From: Brevibacterium marinum
GTDB lineage: Bacteria; Actinomycetota; Actinomycetes; Actinomycetales; Brevibacteriaceae
Direction of reading: 5' to 3'
Assembly: GCF_011927955.1 (NCBI RefSeq)
Contig: NZ_JAATJN010000001.1
Coordinates: 1,798,001 to 1,862,000, forward strand
DNA length: 64,000 bases
The notes beneath the pieces are model-generated. The model made no database searches, was not told the DNA's origin, and was given only the letters and a program-made list of their open reading frames with translations. The translations under genes were made by a program, and so were the position numbers. The stretch's first letter is position 1, and every line of letters starts with the position of its first letter. Positions 35,881 through 44,348 of the stretch are shown piece after piece.

Positions 35881-37164
35881 TCAGATCCGCGGTTTCGCCG
35901 CGAGCATCCGCTCCAGGGACACGCGTGCGTCCTCGGCCACCTCGGCGTCGACGGAGATCTGGTTGATCACCTGGCCCTCGAGCAGCGATTCGAGGACCCA
36001 GGCGACGTAGCCGGGGTGGATGCGATACATCGTCGAGCACGGGCACACGACGGGGTCGAGGCAGAATATGGTGTGCTCGGGATGTTCGGCGGCCAGCCTC
36101 TGGACGAGGTTGATCTCGGTCCCGATCGCGAATGTGGTCGGCTCGCTCGCCTCGGCGATCGCTTTCGTGATGTAGGCGGTGGATCCGGATTCGTCGGCCG
36201 CGGCCACGGTCTCGGCCGGGCACTCGGGGTGGACGATGACGCGGACCTCGGGATGATCGAGTCGTGCCTTGGCGATCTGTGCGGGGGTGAAGCGTTTGTG
36301 CACCGAGCAGAATCCCTGCCAGAGGATGACCTGCGAATCCTCGAGGGTGTCGGGGGAGTTGTTGCCCAACGGCCGTGCTGGGTTCCACAGGGGCATCGCC
36401 TCGAGGCCGATGCCCATGGTCAGAGCGGTGTTGCGCCCCAGGTGCTGGTCGGGGAAGAACAGCACCCGCTGCCCGCGTTCGAACGCCCACTCGAGGACCA
36501 CCTCGGCGTTGGAGGAGGTGCACACGATGCCGCCGTTGCGGCCGCAGAACCCCTTGATCGCGGCCGAGGAATTCATGTAGGTGACCGGGATGACCGGCAC
36601 TCTTCCATCGGCATCGGGTTCGTCGCCCAGCAGCTCGGTCAGCTGCTCCCAGCAGTCCTCGACCTGGTCGATGTCGGCCATGTCCGCCATCGAGCAACCA
36701 GCTGCGAGGTTGGGCAGGATCACCGACTGATCCGGAGTCGAGAGCAGGTCGGCGGTCTCGGCCATGAAATGGACGCCGCAGAAGACGATCGCCTCGGCCT
36801 CCGGATGGTTCTGCGCGGCCTTGGCGAGCATGAAGGAGTCGCCGATGTAGTCGGCGTGCTCGACGACCTCGACCCGCTGATAATGATGGCCGAGAACGAC
36901 GACCCGATCACCGAGTTCGGCCTTGGCGCGGACGATCCTCTCGCCCAGATCCTCCGCCGAGGCATCCCTGTACTCGGCCGGGATCTCTCCCTGGCGCGGG
37001 GCGGCGGCAGGGATCGGATCGTCCATCGAAGCGCCGGGCCCATAGCCTGGCTCTGCGTCGACATCCCAGGGGGCATCGATGAGGTCGGTCGAGCACATGT
37101 CGTCGTCCGACCGGCTCGCGGAGATGTCCTTGAGAGTGAGCTCGATCGAAGCTGTTGTGGTCAT
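35881..37164 (-). CDS. nadA: Quinolinate synthase (4Fe-4S)
   Basis: A 427-residue NadA that condenses iminoaspartate with dihydroxyacetone phosphate. Conserved features are [34 protein letters not shown] (first cluster Cys), [15 protein letters not shown] (second) and [16 protein letters not shown] (third). AAGGA is five bases from ATG 37164 and two from the ATG one codon earlier, so 37164 is preferred. First gene of the nadA-nadB-nadC-nadS operon. An N-terminal extension of about 70 residues precedes the core. Confidence 0.95.
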   Translation of the reverse strand: MTTTASIELTLKDISASRSDDDMCSTDLIDAPWDVDAEPGYGPGASMDDPIPAAAPRQGEIPAEYRDASAEDLGERIVRAKAELGDRVVVLGHHYQRVEVVEHADYIGDSFMLAKAAQNHPEAEAIVFCGVHFMAETADLLSTPDQSVILPNLAAGCSMADMADIDQVEDCWEQLTELLGDEPDADGRVPVIPVTYMNSSAAIKGFCGRNGGIVCTSSNAEVVLEWAFERGQRVLFFPDQHLGRNTALTMGIGLEAMPLWNPARPLGNNSPDTLEDSQVILWQGFCSVHKRFTPAQIAKARLDHPEVRVIVHPECPAETVAAADESGSTAYITKAIAEASEPTTFAIGTEINLVQRLAAEHPEHTIFCLDPVVCPCSTMYRIHPGYVAWVLESLLEGQVINQISVDAEVAEDARVSLERMLAAKPRI

Positions 37165-37492
37165 CATCGTCCTTCCCGGAGTAAGACAGCGCGTCCCGAA
37201 AAAGTTTTGCGCAGATTTGAGCTTAATCACTGTCGCTCGTAATGTAAAACAGCATCGCGTGCTGGTACTCGGGTGGGGATGTGCTGGAGCGCAGGTGGTG
37301 AAGTGTCATGGACAGGGGCGGCGAAGCCGTATCCGAGCGGATGATCTAAGCTGGAAACTGGCTCGCAATCCGAGTCGACCCGAACGCGATACAGTGCGAT
37401 TCGGCCGGGACAACCGCCCGGTGCCGAATTGCGCTCAAGCAGCGCGAACGATGCGCCGCCACCCAGACGAAGGCCGACCCAAGAGGATTCCC
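37165..37492. other. Divergent promoter region of nadA and panB
   Basis: This 328-base gap has no convincing gene. On the minus strand TACATT near 37240 could be a nadA -10. I could not identify an NrtR- or NadQ-type palindrome with confidence. Confidence 0.5.
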
Positions 37493-38431
37493 ATGCCCCA
37501 CAACTCAGCACCCGATAATCCGGCACCTGATCGTCCCGAGAGCTCCGCGCCTGATCAGGCCGAGATGACTCCGCCCTACGGGGGCGGCCCCAGCCGGCCT
37601 GCTGCTGCCGATGCGAATGCAACTGCGGCACCGCTTCGGCGAGTGCGGACCCTGGATCTCATCAAAGCCAAGGCCGAGGGCCGCCGCTGGGCGATGCTGA
37701 CCAGCTATGACCAGTACACGGCGGCACTGTTCGAGCAGGCCGGGGTCGAGGCGCTGCTCATCGGCGACTCCGCGGCGAACAACGTCTATGGGCACGAGAC
37801 CACGCTGCCCGTCACCGTCGACGAGCTCATTCCCCTGGCACGCGCCGTCTCGAGCGCGACCTCCCGGGCACTCATCGTCGCGGACCTCCCCTTCGGCAGC
37901 TATGAGATCTCCGATGAGCAAGCGGTCGCGACGGCCGTGCGCTTCATGAAGGAGGCCGGCGTCCATGCGGTCAAGCTCGAAGGGGGAGTCGGGGTGGCCT
38001 CCCGGATCAAGGCGATCACGAACGCCGGGATACCGGTCATGGCCCACATCGGGTTCACACCCCAGGCCGAGCACAACCTCGGCGGGTACAAGGTCCAGGG
38101 TCGCGGGGTAGCCGGTGATGGCCTCTTGGCCGATGCCCGTGCCGTCGCCGAGGCGGGGGCGTTCTCCGTGGTCATGGAGATGGTTCCGGGCCGGCTGGCC
38201 GCGCAGGTCACGGCTGAGATGACGATCCCGACAGTCGGCATCGGCGCCGGTGCCGACTGCGACGCCCAGGTGCTCGTGTGGCAGGACATGGCGGGCCTGC
38301 GCACGGGGAAGGCTCCGCGGTTCGTCAAACGGTATGCCGATCTGGCCTCGGTGCTCTCCGAAGCCGTGGGCCGATACGTCGATGAGGTCAAGAACGGCGA
38401 CTTCCCCGAACCGGAGAGGAGCTTCGACTGA
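37493..38431 (+). CDS. panB: 3-methyl-2-oxobutanoate hydroxymethyltransferase
   Basis: A 312-residue ketopantoate hydroxymethyltransferase. [56 protein letters not shown] and [20 protein letters not shown] are in the expected order for the barrel. AAGAGG precedes ATG 37493. The first ~45 residues are a Pro/Ala/Asp/Ser-rich tail absent from most PanB proteins. It transfers a hydroxymethyl group to ketoisovalerate in pantothenate synthesis and overlaps panC by one base. Confidence 0.94.
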   Translation: MPHNSAPDNPAPDRPESSAPDQAEMTPPYGGGPSRPAAADANATAAPLRRVRTLDLIKAKAEGRRWAMLTSYDQYTAALFEQAGVEALLIGDSAANNVYGHETTLPVTVDELIPLARAVSSATSRALIVADLPFGSYEISDEQAVATAVRFMKEAGVHAVKLEGGVGVASRIKAITNAGIPVMAHIGFTPQAEHNLGGYKVQGRGVAGDGLLADARAVAEAGAFSVVMEMVPGRLAAQVTAEMTIPTVGIGAGADCDAQVLVWQDMAGLRTGKAPRFVKRYADLASVLSEAVGRYVDEVKNGDFPEPERSFD

Positions 38432-39276
38432 TGGAGGTCGGCGGGATCCAGGCCCTGCGTGCCTGGCGGAAGAAGCAGACCGGAACGGTGTCGCTCGTGC
38501 CGACGATGGGTGCCCTGCACTCGGGCCACCAGGCGCTCATGGGCCGAGCCAGGGATTCCGGCGATTCGGTCGTGACCAGCATCTTCGTCAACCCGCTGCA
38601 ATTCGGTGCCGATGAGGACTTCATGAAGTACCCGCGACCCTTCGAAGCCGACCTGGAAGTGTGCGAGGCGGCGGACGTGGACTTCGTCTTCGCTCCTGCG
38701 CTGGGGGAGATGTATCCGGCCGCCCCCGAAGTGACGGTGTCCTCGGGGCGGATGGGCTCGGTGTTCGAAGGTGCTGCCAGGCCCGGCCACTTCGACGGAG
38801 TCCTGACGGTGGTGGCCAAGCTCTTCACCCTCACCGCACCCACCTCGGCGGTCTTCGGCCTCAAGGACATCCAGCAGTTCTGCCTGGTCAGGAGGATGAT
38901 CGAGGACCTCAATTTCGACATCGAACTGATCGGGCTGCCGGTGGTCCGTGACGAGGACGGCCTGGCGATGTCGAGCCGCAACGAATACCTGGCACCTGGC
39001 GATCGCGTCGCCGCGCTGGCGATTCCGCGCGCCTTGGACGCCGCTGCCCGGGCGGCAGATGGAGGCATGCCTGCCGACGTCGAAGCGGCGGCGAGGCAGG
39101 TGCTCGACGTCGCGGTTGAGCGAGAGGACCTCGACCTCGGGTACATCGGCATCGTCGACGCGGCGACCTTCCAGCCGTGCGCGCAGAACTTCTCGGGGCA
39201 CGCCCTGCTGCTCGTCTCGGCAACCGTCGGAGGGACCCATCTCATCGATAATCTGCCACTCGAATTCCACCGCTGA
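38431..39276 (+). CDS. panC: Pantothenate synthetase
   Basis: A 281-residue adenylating ligase joining pantoate and beta-alanine. SLVPTMGALHSGHQALM contains the HIGH-like motif, SIFVNPLQFG and YPRPFEADLEVCE follow, and GLAMSSRNEYLAPGDR is the KMSKS-equivalent. The stop of panB and the start of panC share one base, so the pair is coupled. No panD is present in the window. A degenerate repeat array begins right after its stop. Confidence 0.95.
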   Translation: MEVGGIQALRAWRKKQTGTVSLVPTMGALHSGHQALMGRARDSGDSVVTSIFVNPLQFGADEDFMKYPRPFEADLEVCEAADVDFVFAPALGEMYPAAPEVTVSSGRMGSVFEGAARPGHFDGVLTVVAKLFTLTAPTSAVFGLKDIQQFCLVRRMIEDLNFDIELIGLPVVRDEDGLAMSSRNEYLAPGDRVAALAIPRALDAAARAADGGMPADVEAAARQVLDVAVEREDLDLGYIGIVDAATFQPCAQNFSGHALLLVSATVGGTHLIDNLPLEFHR

Positions 39277-39651
39277 GCGTGAACGAATCGTGCCATTCCC
39301 TGTGAGCGAATTCGACCAACCCCGTGTGAACGGATTCGGATAATCCGCGTGAATTCTCTAATCCCGGGTCGTTCGGGAAGACCGTTCGATGCGGAAGACT
39401 TCTGATTCTCACCGGTTGAGAAAGCCGGGCCCGCCTGTGTTTGATATCGAATTGTGATCTGAATATGTATGAATTGTTAAGGCACTGAAATACAGCTGTG
39501 GACGTGTTCGAAGAGACAGCCCGATTTGTGTCATCGGTCGCGGTCGACAGCACGCAAACCCTTGTCCTGAGTGTGCTTGGTGAATAGACTCCAAATCAGC
39601 AATCGAAATCAGTCGAGTGTTTATTCGCCGGATCCGAAGGAGATGACGGAA
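39277..39651. other. AT-rich intergenic region with repeats between panC and the TM_helix gene
   Basis: This 375-base stretch contains four degenerate ~23-bp repeats (39279-39371), the inverted repeat TTCTCA-N5-TGAGAA at 39406-39422, and an AT-rich tract at 39440-39480 likely to hold the promoter of the next gene. No protein-coding frame looks real. Confidence 0.6.
39279..39371. repeat. Array of four degenerate ~23-bp direct repeats
   Basis: Units begin at 39279, 39302, 39326 and 39349, each opening with GTGARCG(A/G)ATTC or a close variant and ending in C-rich sequence. The even 23-24 bp period puts copies about two helical turns apart. Confidence 0.55.
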
Positions 39652-41121
39652 ATGCAAAGCTTGGACTTATGGTCGGTCCTCACGAAAGTGGGACTGGCGA
39701 TCGTCATACTTATCGTCACATGGATACTTGCCGCAATCGTCAAATGGGCGATCGGCAAATTGGTGACGAAGATACCGGCATTGCAACGAGATGGCAGCGA
39801 TGGCCGCCAGATCGGAAAATCGATCGGGCAGATCGGCGGACTGATCATTTGGCTGTTCGGCCTCGTCGCCGTTCTGCAGCTGTTCAACCTCGACCAGGTG
39901 CTCACGCCGCTGCAGGGGCTGCTCGGCGGAATCTTCGGGTTCCTACCCAACCTCATCGGCGCGGCATTCATCTTCTTCATCGGCTTCGTCTTCGCGAAGA
40001 TCGCCAAACAGCTCGTCCAGACGGCGCTCAACGCCGTCGACCTGACGAAGCTGACGTCGAAGTTCCGCTCGCTGGGCGACCGCGCCACCGGCGTCGCCGA
40101 CTCGGCCACCGGAACGGCCCCGCAGCAGAACAACATCAATGCACAGCAGGCCGCCTACGGTCAGTCCCAGCAGGGTCAGCCAGGTCCGGGGCAGCCAGGT
40201 CACCCGGGTGAGCCGGGGCAGCAGCCCCAGCCGGGTCCGCAGAACCCGAACGCCGAGGCGAACGCGAAGATCTCGTCGCTCGCCGGCAACCTCGTCTTCG
40301 GAATCATCATCATCGTCGTGGCGATCGCGGCGCTGCAGGTGCTGGGCATCGCGGCCATCTCGCAGCCCGCACAGCAGATGCTCGAGATGTTCCTCGCCGC
40401 GATTCCGGCCATCATCGCGGCCGGAATCCTGCTGGCCATCGGCATGGTCATCGCAAAGTTCCTCGGCAACCTGCTTGAAGAGGTCCTGCGCGGGGTCGGC
40501 ACGGACCGTGCGATCAGTTCGCTCGGCATCGTTCCCGAGGGCACCAGCGCCTCGAACGTGATCACCAGGATCGTGCAGGTCGCGATCATGATCTTCTTCG
40601 CGATCATGGCGACTCGCATGCTCGGATTCCCCGAGATCACGAACATCCTCAATGAGATCCTCGACCTCGGCGGCAGCGTCCTCTTCGGCGCCGCCATCAT
40701 CGCCGCGGGCTTCCTCATTGCGGCGCTCATCGGCAAGTTCATCACGAACTCGGTGGCGAGCAAGGTGCTGCGGTACTCGGCCATCGCGCTCTTCATCGCA
40801 ATGGGCCTGCGGTACATGGGCCTGGCCGATTCCATCATCAACCTGGCATTCGGTGCCGTCGTCATCGGCGGAGCGGCCGCCGCCGCACTCGCGTTCGGCC
40901 TGGGTGGTCGCGATGCTGCGGCCAAGATGCTGGACAGGGTCGAAGACAAGGTTGAAGATGCCGTCGACGATGATCCAGCTGCTGCCGGTGCAGAACGCCA
41001 CGGAGACACCACTGCCGGCGGTGCCGGCAACAGCGGCATCGGCACCGGCGGCACCGGGGCAGGTGGCAGCGATCCTCTCGGCGGACCCGGCGGGAATGGT
41101 CCGGTTCCACCATTGAGCTGA
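39652..41121 (+). CDS. TM_helix-repeat, mechanosensitive-channel-like membrane protein
   Basis: A 489-residue membrane protein with two blocks of hydrophobic helices, each holding repeats of the conserved TM helix seen in PF05552 proteins (for example GLLGGIFGFLPNLIGAAFIF and MFLAAIPAIIAAGILLAIGM), as in CmpX-like proteins. The blocks are separated by a Gln/Pro/Gly-rich soluble linker at ~165-205, and the C-terminus ends in a Gly-rich tail. AAGGAG lies nine bases before ATG 39652. It may be an osmotic or stress channel component; the mechanosensitive MscS pore domain itself is not visible. A strong terminator follows. Confidence 0.8.
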   Translation: MQSLDLWSVLTKVGLAIVILIVTWILAAIVKWAIGKLVTKIPALQRDGSDGRQIGKSIGQIGGLIIWLFGLVAVLQLFNLDQVLTPLQGLLGGIFGFLPNLIGAAFIFFIGFVFAKIAKQLVQTALNAVDLTKLTSKFRSLGDRATGVADSATGTAPQQNNINAQQAAYGQSQQGQPGPGQPGHPGEPGQQPQPGPQNPNAEANAKISSLAGNLVFGIIIIVVAIAALQVLGIAAISQPAQQMLEMFLAAIPAIIAAGILLAIGMVIAKFLGNLLEEVLRGVGTDRAISSLGIVPEGTSASNVITRIVQVAIMIFFAIMATRMLGFPEITNILNEILDLGGSVLFGAAIIAAGFLIAALIGKFITNSVASKVLRYSAIALFIAMGLRYMGLADSIINLAFGAVVIGGAAAAALAFGLGGRDAAAKMLDRVEDKVEDAVDDDPAAAGAERHGDTTAGGAGNSGIGTGGTGAGGSDPLGGPGGNGPVPPLS

Positions 41122-41175
41122 CGGCAGAGCAAATTCGCAGCCAGGCGTTCTGAGCAGACAGTTCTCAACGCCGAT

Positions 41176-41215
41176 CGTGCGGGTCGGGGAAACACCCCCC
41201 GACCCGCACGTTTTC
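41176..41215 (+). terminator. Rho-independent terminator after the TM_helix gene
   Basis: CGTGCGGGTCGGGG pairs with CCCCGACCCGCACG around a short A/C loop and is followed by TTTTC. It may serve both converging genes. Confidence 0.9.
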
Positions 41216-41236
41216 TCGTGAGAGCCTTCCGTGCCC

Positions 41237-41980
41237 CTACGCCGGGATGGCGATGACGGCGATGCCCATGACCACGAGAATCGCGGCGGAGACGGCTTCG
41301 ATGTAGAAGTCAGTGCTCCTCCTCTGCAGAGCGGCCGCGGCCATTCCGGCGATGAGAGCGAGAAGGACCTGGTAGGCCAGCATCAGCCCGATCACGACGG
41401 AAATCAGCAGCAGATAGTCGACGCCCGCAGCAGAGGCCGGCACCAGGGTCGGCATCACGGCGAGGAAGAACAGACCCGCCTTCGGGTTGCTCAATGAGGA
41501 GAACAGGCCCCGGCGATACGAGACGACCGACCGCAGCTGACCCCACGACGCCTTCGCCCCGGAACCGACCGCTTCGGAACCTGAGGCAGCCTCGGCGTCT
41601 GCACCCGCTTGCTCACGGCCAACGAGGTCATCGGTGGCCGCGGCGATCTCGCTCACCTGACCGCGCGGAGGATCCCCGCGCAGTTCGGAGCGGATGATCA
41701 GGGCCTGCCGCGCTGCCAGCGCGCCGAGCAGACACAGGTAGAGTCCGCCCACGATCTTGAGGATGAGCAGTGCCGAGGGGAAGGTCGTGAGCAGCGCTGA
41801 GATGCCTGTCAGGGCTGCGATCATCCAGATCGTCATGCCTGTGGCGGAGCCCAGCGAATAGATCAGCCCGGCCTTGCGGCGCAGGGCCGAGAGACGGACG
41901 GTGAGGATCGTCTCCGGGCCCGGAGTGACGGCGAGGACGGTCGCGGCGCCGGCGATGGCGACGAGCTCGGGTCCGGTCAT
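41237..41980 (-). CDS. LysE-family amino-acid/metabolite exporter
   Basis: A 247-residue RhtB/LysE-type exporter. The N-terminal VLAVTPGPETILTVRLSALR holds the family TPGP motif and SNPKAGLFFLAVMPTLV near 165 is the second conserved region. Six hydrophobic segments are visible, with an unusually long hydrophilic loop (~105-145) in the middle. It is divergent from a LysR regulator 225 bases away, which probably controls it. The exported substrate is unknown. Confidence 0.88.
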   Translation of the reverse strand: MTGPELVAIAGAATVLAVTPGPETILTVRLSALRRKAGLIYSLGSATGMTIWMIAALTGISALLTTFPSALLILKIVGGLYLCLLGALAARQALIIRSELRGDPPRGQVSEIAAATDDLVGREQAGADAEAASGSEAVGSGAKASWGQLRSVVSYRRGLFSSLSNPKAGLFFLAVMPTLVPASAAGVDYLLLISVVIGLMLAYQVLLALIAGMAAAALQRRSTDFYIEAVSAAILVVMGIAVIAIPA

Positions 41981-42153
41981 GGTGCTCCTTCGAGGACAGC
42001 GACCAGGCGGTCGGCCCGGTCAGCGGTGGATGCGACGTTGCACGATGCCGACCCGACACAAGACGCGCGAATCCACATGAGACGCGCCCGCCGGGCTCTG
42101 TGACCAGTCTGCCGCACGTGAGGCCGATAGAACACATCGGGAAAAGCAACCAT

Positions 42154-42163
42154 TTGTTAACAA
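42154..42163. promoter_or_regulatory. Palindrome between lysE-like and lysR genes
   Basis: TTGTTAACAA is a perfect 10-bp palindrome in the divergent gap, about 40 bases before the lysR start. LysR regulators often bind such interrupted or AT-rich dyads (T-N11-A); assignment is tentative. Confidence 0.35.
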
Positions 42164-42204
42164 CAATTCGGAAATGCCGAATGATCGTCGACTACGCTGT
42201 GAGC

Positions 42205-43107
42205 ATGTGGGATCTCAACCGACTGCGGATCTGGCGAGCCGTCGTGGCGACCGGGTCCGTCGTCGACGCAGCCAGGAGCCTCAACTACACATCGGCCACG
42301 GTCAGTCAGCACATCACCACGCTGCAGAAGGCCGTCGGCGTCCCTCTATACCGCAGATCCGGACGCGGCATCGAGGTCACCGATCTGGGCAAGCGCTTGG
42401 CCGAGGAATCCGCTGAGGTCTTCACCGGCCTGGGCCGGCTCGACACGCTCGTCGAGAGTTTCCGCACCGTGAACAGGCCCCGCATGCGCATCGCGGCATT
42501 CACCTCCTTCAACGCTGGTCTGCTGCCGGGAGTCATCGAGTCCGTCGCCCGCGACCACCCCGACCTGCGCTTCGACATCCAACTCAATGAGCCGGCCAAG
42601 GTCCGCCGCAGCCACTGCACGATCGAGATCCGCAGCGAAGTCCCGCAGGACGACGAGGTCCACCTGCCCGGAATGACGCGCACGGTGCTCTTCGACGACG
42701 ACTACCGGGCCGTGGTCTCGGACAGGCACCGATTCGCGAGACTCGAATCCGTCCCCTTCAAGGACCTCGAGGATCAGCGGTGGGTCGACTACGATCTGTG
42801 GGCCGGTCCGACGAGCAGGGTCGTCGACCTCGCCTGTGCCGCCGCCGGATTCGAACCGCGGACCTTCGCCGCCTCGGAGGACGAGTTCGCCGCGCTGGCC
42901 CTGGTCGCGTCGAATCTCGCCATCACCGTCCTGCCCCGCCTGTCGACGGCGCAGCTGCGCACGGGCCTGACCGCCGTCGGGCTCACCGATCCCGTCCCCG
43001 TGCGCCGAATCGTCATGCATGTGCGTGAACGTGAGGTTCACCTGCCGCACGTGCGGTCCTTCGTCACCGCCGCCGAGGCGGTCGTGGCCGATTATCTGTC
43101 CCGCTGA
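42205..43107 (+). CDS. LysR-family transcriptional regulator
   Basis: A 300-residue LysR regulator starting at ATG 42205 (MWDLNRLRIWRAVVATGS). The helix-turn-helix is VVDAARSLNYTSATVSQHIT and the effector domain of the PBP2 type follows from ~88. The start agrees with homologous N-termini, and TACGCT (42193-42198) six bases upstream suggests a leaderless transcript; no ribosome-binding site is present. It is divergent from the LysE-type exporter, a common regulator-exporter pairing. Confidence 0.9.
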   Translation: MWDLNRLRIWRAVVATGSVVDAARSLNYTSATVSQHITTLQKAVGVPLYRRSGRGIEVTDLGKRLAEESAEVFTGLGRLDTLVESFRTVNRPRMRIAAFTSFNAGLLPGVIESVARDHPDLRFDIQLNEPAKVRRSHCTIEIRSEVPQDDEVHLPGMTRTVLFDDDYRAVVSDRHRFARLESVPFKDLEDQRWVDYDLWAGPTSRVVDLACAAAGFEPRTFAASEDEFAALALVASNLAITVLPRLSTAQLRTGLTAVGLTDPVPVRRIVMHVREREVHLPHVRSFVTAAEAVVADYLSR

Positions 43108-43213
43108 GCGACCGTGTCGACCGCCGGAGCCGGAATCCTCTGCCAGGGGAGACGCACCGTTTCTCATAGTGAGCTGAGTCCTTGGCGTCAGGGCGGTGGG
43201 ATAGGCTGTCCGG

Positions 43214-44347
43214 GTGAGTTCTGAAATCGAAATCGGCAAAGGCAAACGCGGTCGTCGCGGCTATTCCCTCGACGACATCGCCGTCATCCCTGCTCGGCGC
43301 ACCAGGGATCCGGAGGATGTGTCCCTGGAATGGCAGATCGACGCCTACCAGTTCGACCTGCCGTTCATCGGTGCCCCCATGGACTCGGCCATGTCGCCCG
43401 AGACCGTGATCGCTCTGGGCAAGCACGGCGGCCTCGGGGTGCTCGACCTCGAGGGACTCTGGACCCGCTACGAGGATCCCACCCCTCATCTGGCCGAAAT
43501 CGCCCAGCTGCCCGCCGAGATGGCGACGTCACGGATGCAGGAGCTCTACTCCGCCCCCATTCAGGCCGAACTCATCACAGCCAGGCTCGAGCAGATCCGT
43601 GAAGCAGGAGTCACCGTCGCCGGCGCCCTGACCCCGCAGCGGACGCAGCAGTTCTACAAAACCGTCGTCGATGCCGGGGTCGACATCTTCGTCATCCGCG
43701 GCACCACGGTCTCCGCCGAGCACGTGTCCTCCCACACGGAGCCGCTGAACCTCAAGCAGTTCATCTACGAACTCGACGTGCCCGTCATCGTCGGCGGCGC
43801 CGCCACCTACACCGCGGCCCTGCACCTCATGCGCACCGGGGCCGCCGGTGTCCTCGTCGGCTTCGGCGGAGGAGCGGCCGCGACCACGCGCCGGACCTTG
43901 GGCCTCCATGCTCCGATGGCGACCGCCATCGCCGACGTCCATGCCGCCCGGCGCGACTACATGGACGAATCCGGGGGCCGCTACGTCCACGTCATCGCCG
44001 ATGGCGGACTGGGCACCAGCGGTGACATCGTCAAGGCCTTCGGGGTCGGTGCCGACGCCGTCATGCTCGGCACCGCACTGGCCCGATCGACCGAGGCACC
44101 GGGACGCGGAATGCACTGGGGCGCCGACGCGCACCACCCCGAGCTGCCCCGCGGACATCGCGTCGAGCTGGGCACCGTCGGCGGCCTCGAACAGGTTCTG
44201 TTCGGACCCGGACGCACCGCGATCGGCGAACTCAACCTCGCCGGTGCTCTGCGTCGTGCCCTGGCGACGACCGGCTATGTCGACCTCAAGGAATTCCAGC
44301 GCGTCGACGTCACCGTCTCGCCCTATCAGCCTGGATCGGTGGTTTGA
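43214..44347 (+). CDS. guaB3: GuaB3-family IMP dehydrogenase-related protein without catalytic Cys
   Basis: A 377-residue IMPDH/GMPR-like barrel lacking CBS domains. It has GYSLDDIAVIPARRTRDPED, PFIGAPMDSAMSPETV, and GRYVHVIADGGLGTSGDIVK, and ends with GLEQVLFGPGR. The catalytic loop reads FGGGAAATTRRTLG; at the position of the Cys of GuaB (SICTTR) there is Ala. Actinobacterial GuaB3 proteins are conserved but their reaction is unsettled. It is followed without a gap by a SURF1-like gene, and guaA lies 1.6 kb downstream. Confidence 0.9.
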   Translation: MSSEIEIGKGKRGRRGYSLDDIAVIPARRTRDPEDVSLEWQIDAYQFDLPFIGAPMDSAMSPETVIALGKHGGLGVLDLEGLWTRYEDPTPHLAEIAQLPAEMATSRMQELYSAPIQAELITARLEQIREAGVTVAGALTPQRTQQFYKTVVDAGVDIFVIRGTTVSAEHVSSHTEPLNLKQFIYELDVPVIVGGAATYTAALHLMRTGAAGVLVGFGGGAAATTRRTLGLHAPMATAIADVHAARRDYMDESGGRYVHVIADGGLGTSGDIVKAFGVGADAVMLGTALARSTEAPGRGMHWGADAHHPELPRGHRVELGTVGGLEQVLFGPGRTAIGELNLAGALRRALATTGYVDLKEFQRVDVTVSPYQPGSVV

Positions 44348-44348
44348 T

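Noticed and set aside
39279-39371. CRISPR array
   Set aside because: Only four degenerate units of 23-24 bp without distinct spacers, and no cas genes in the window.
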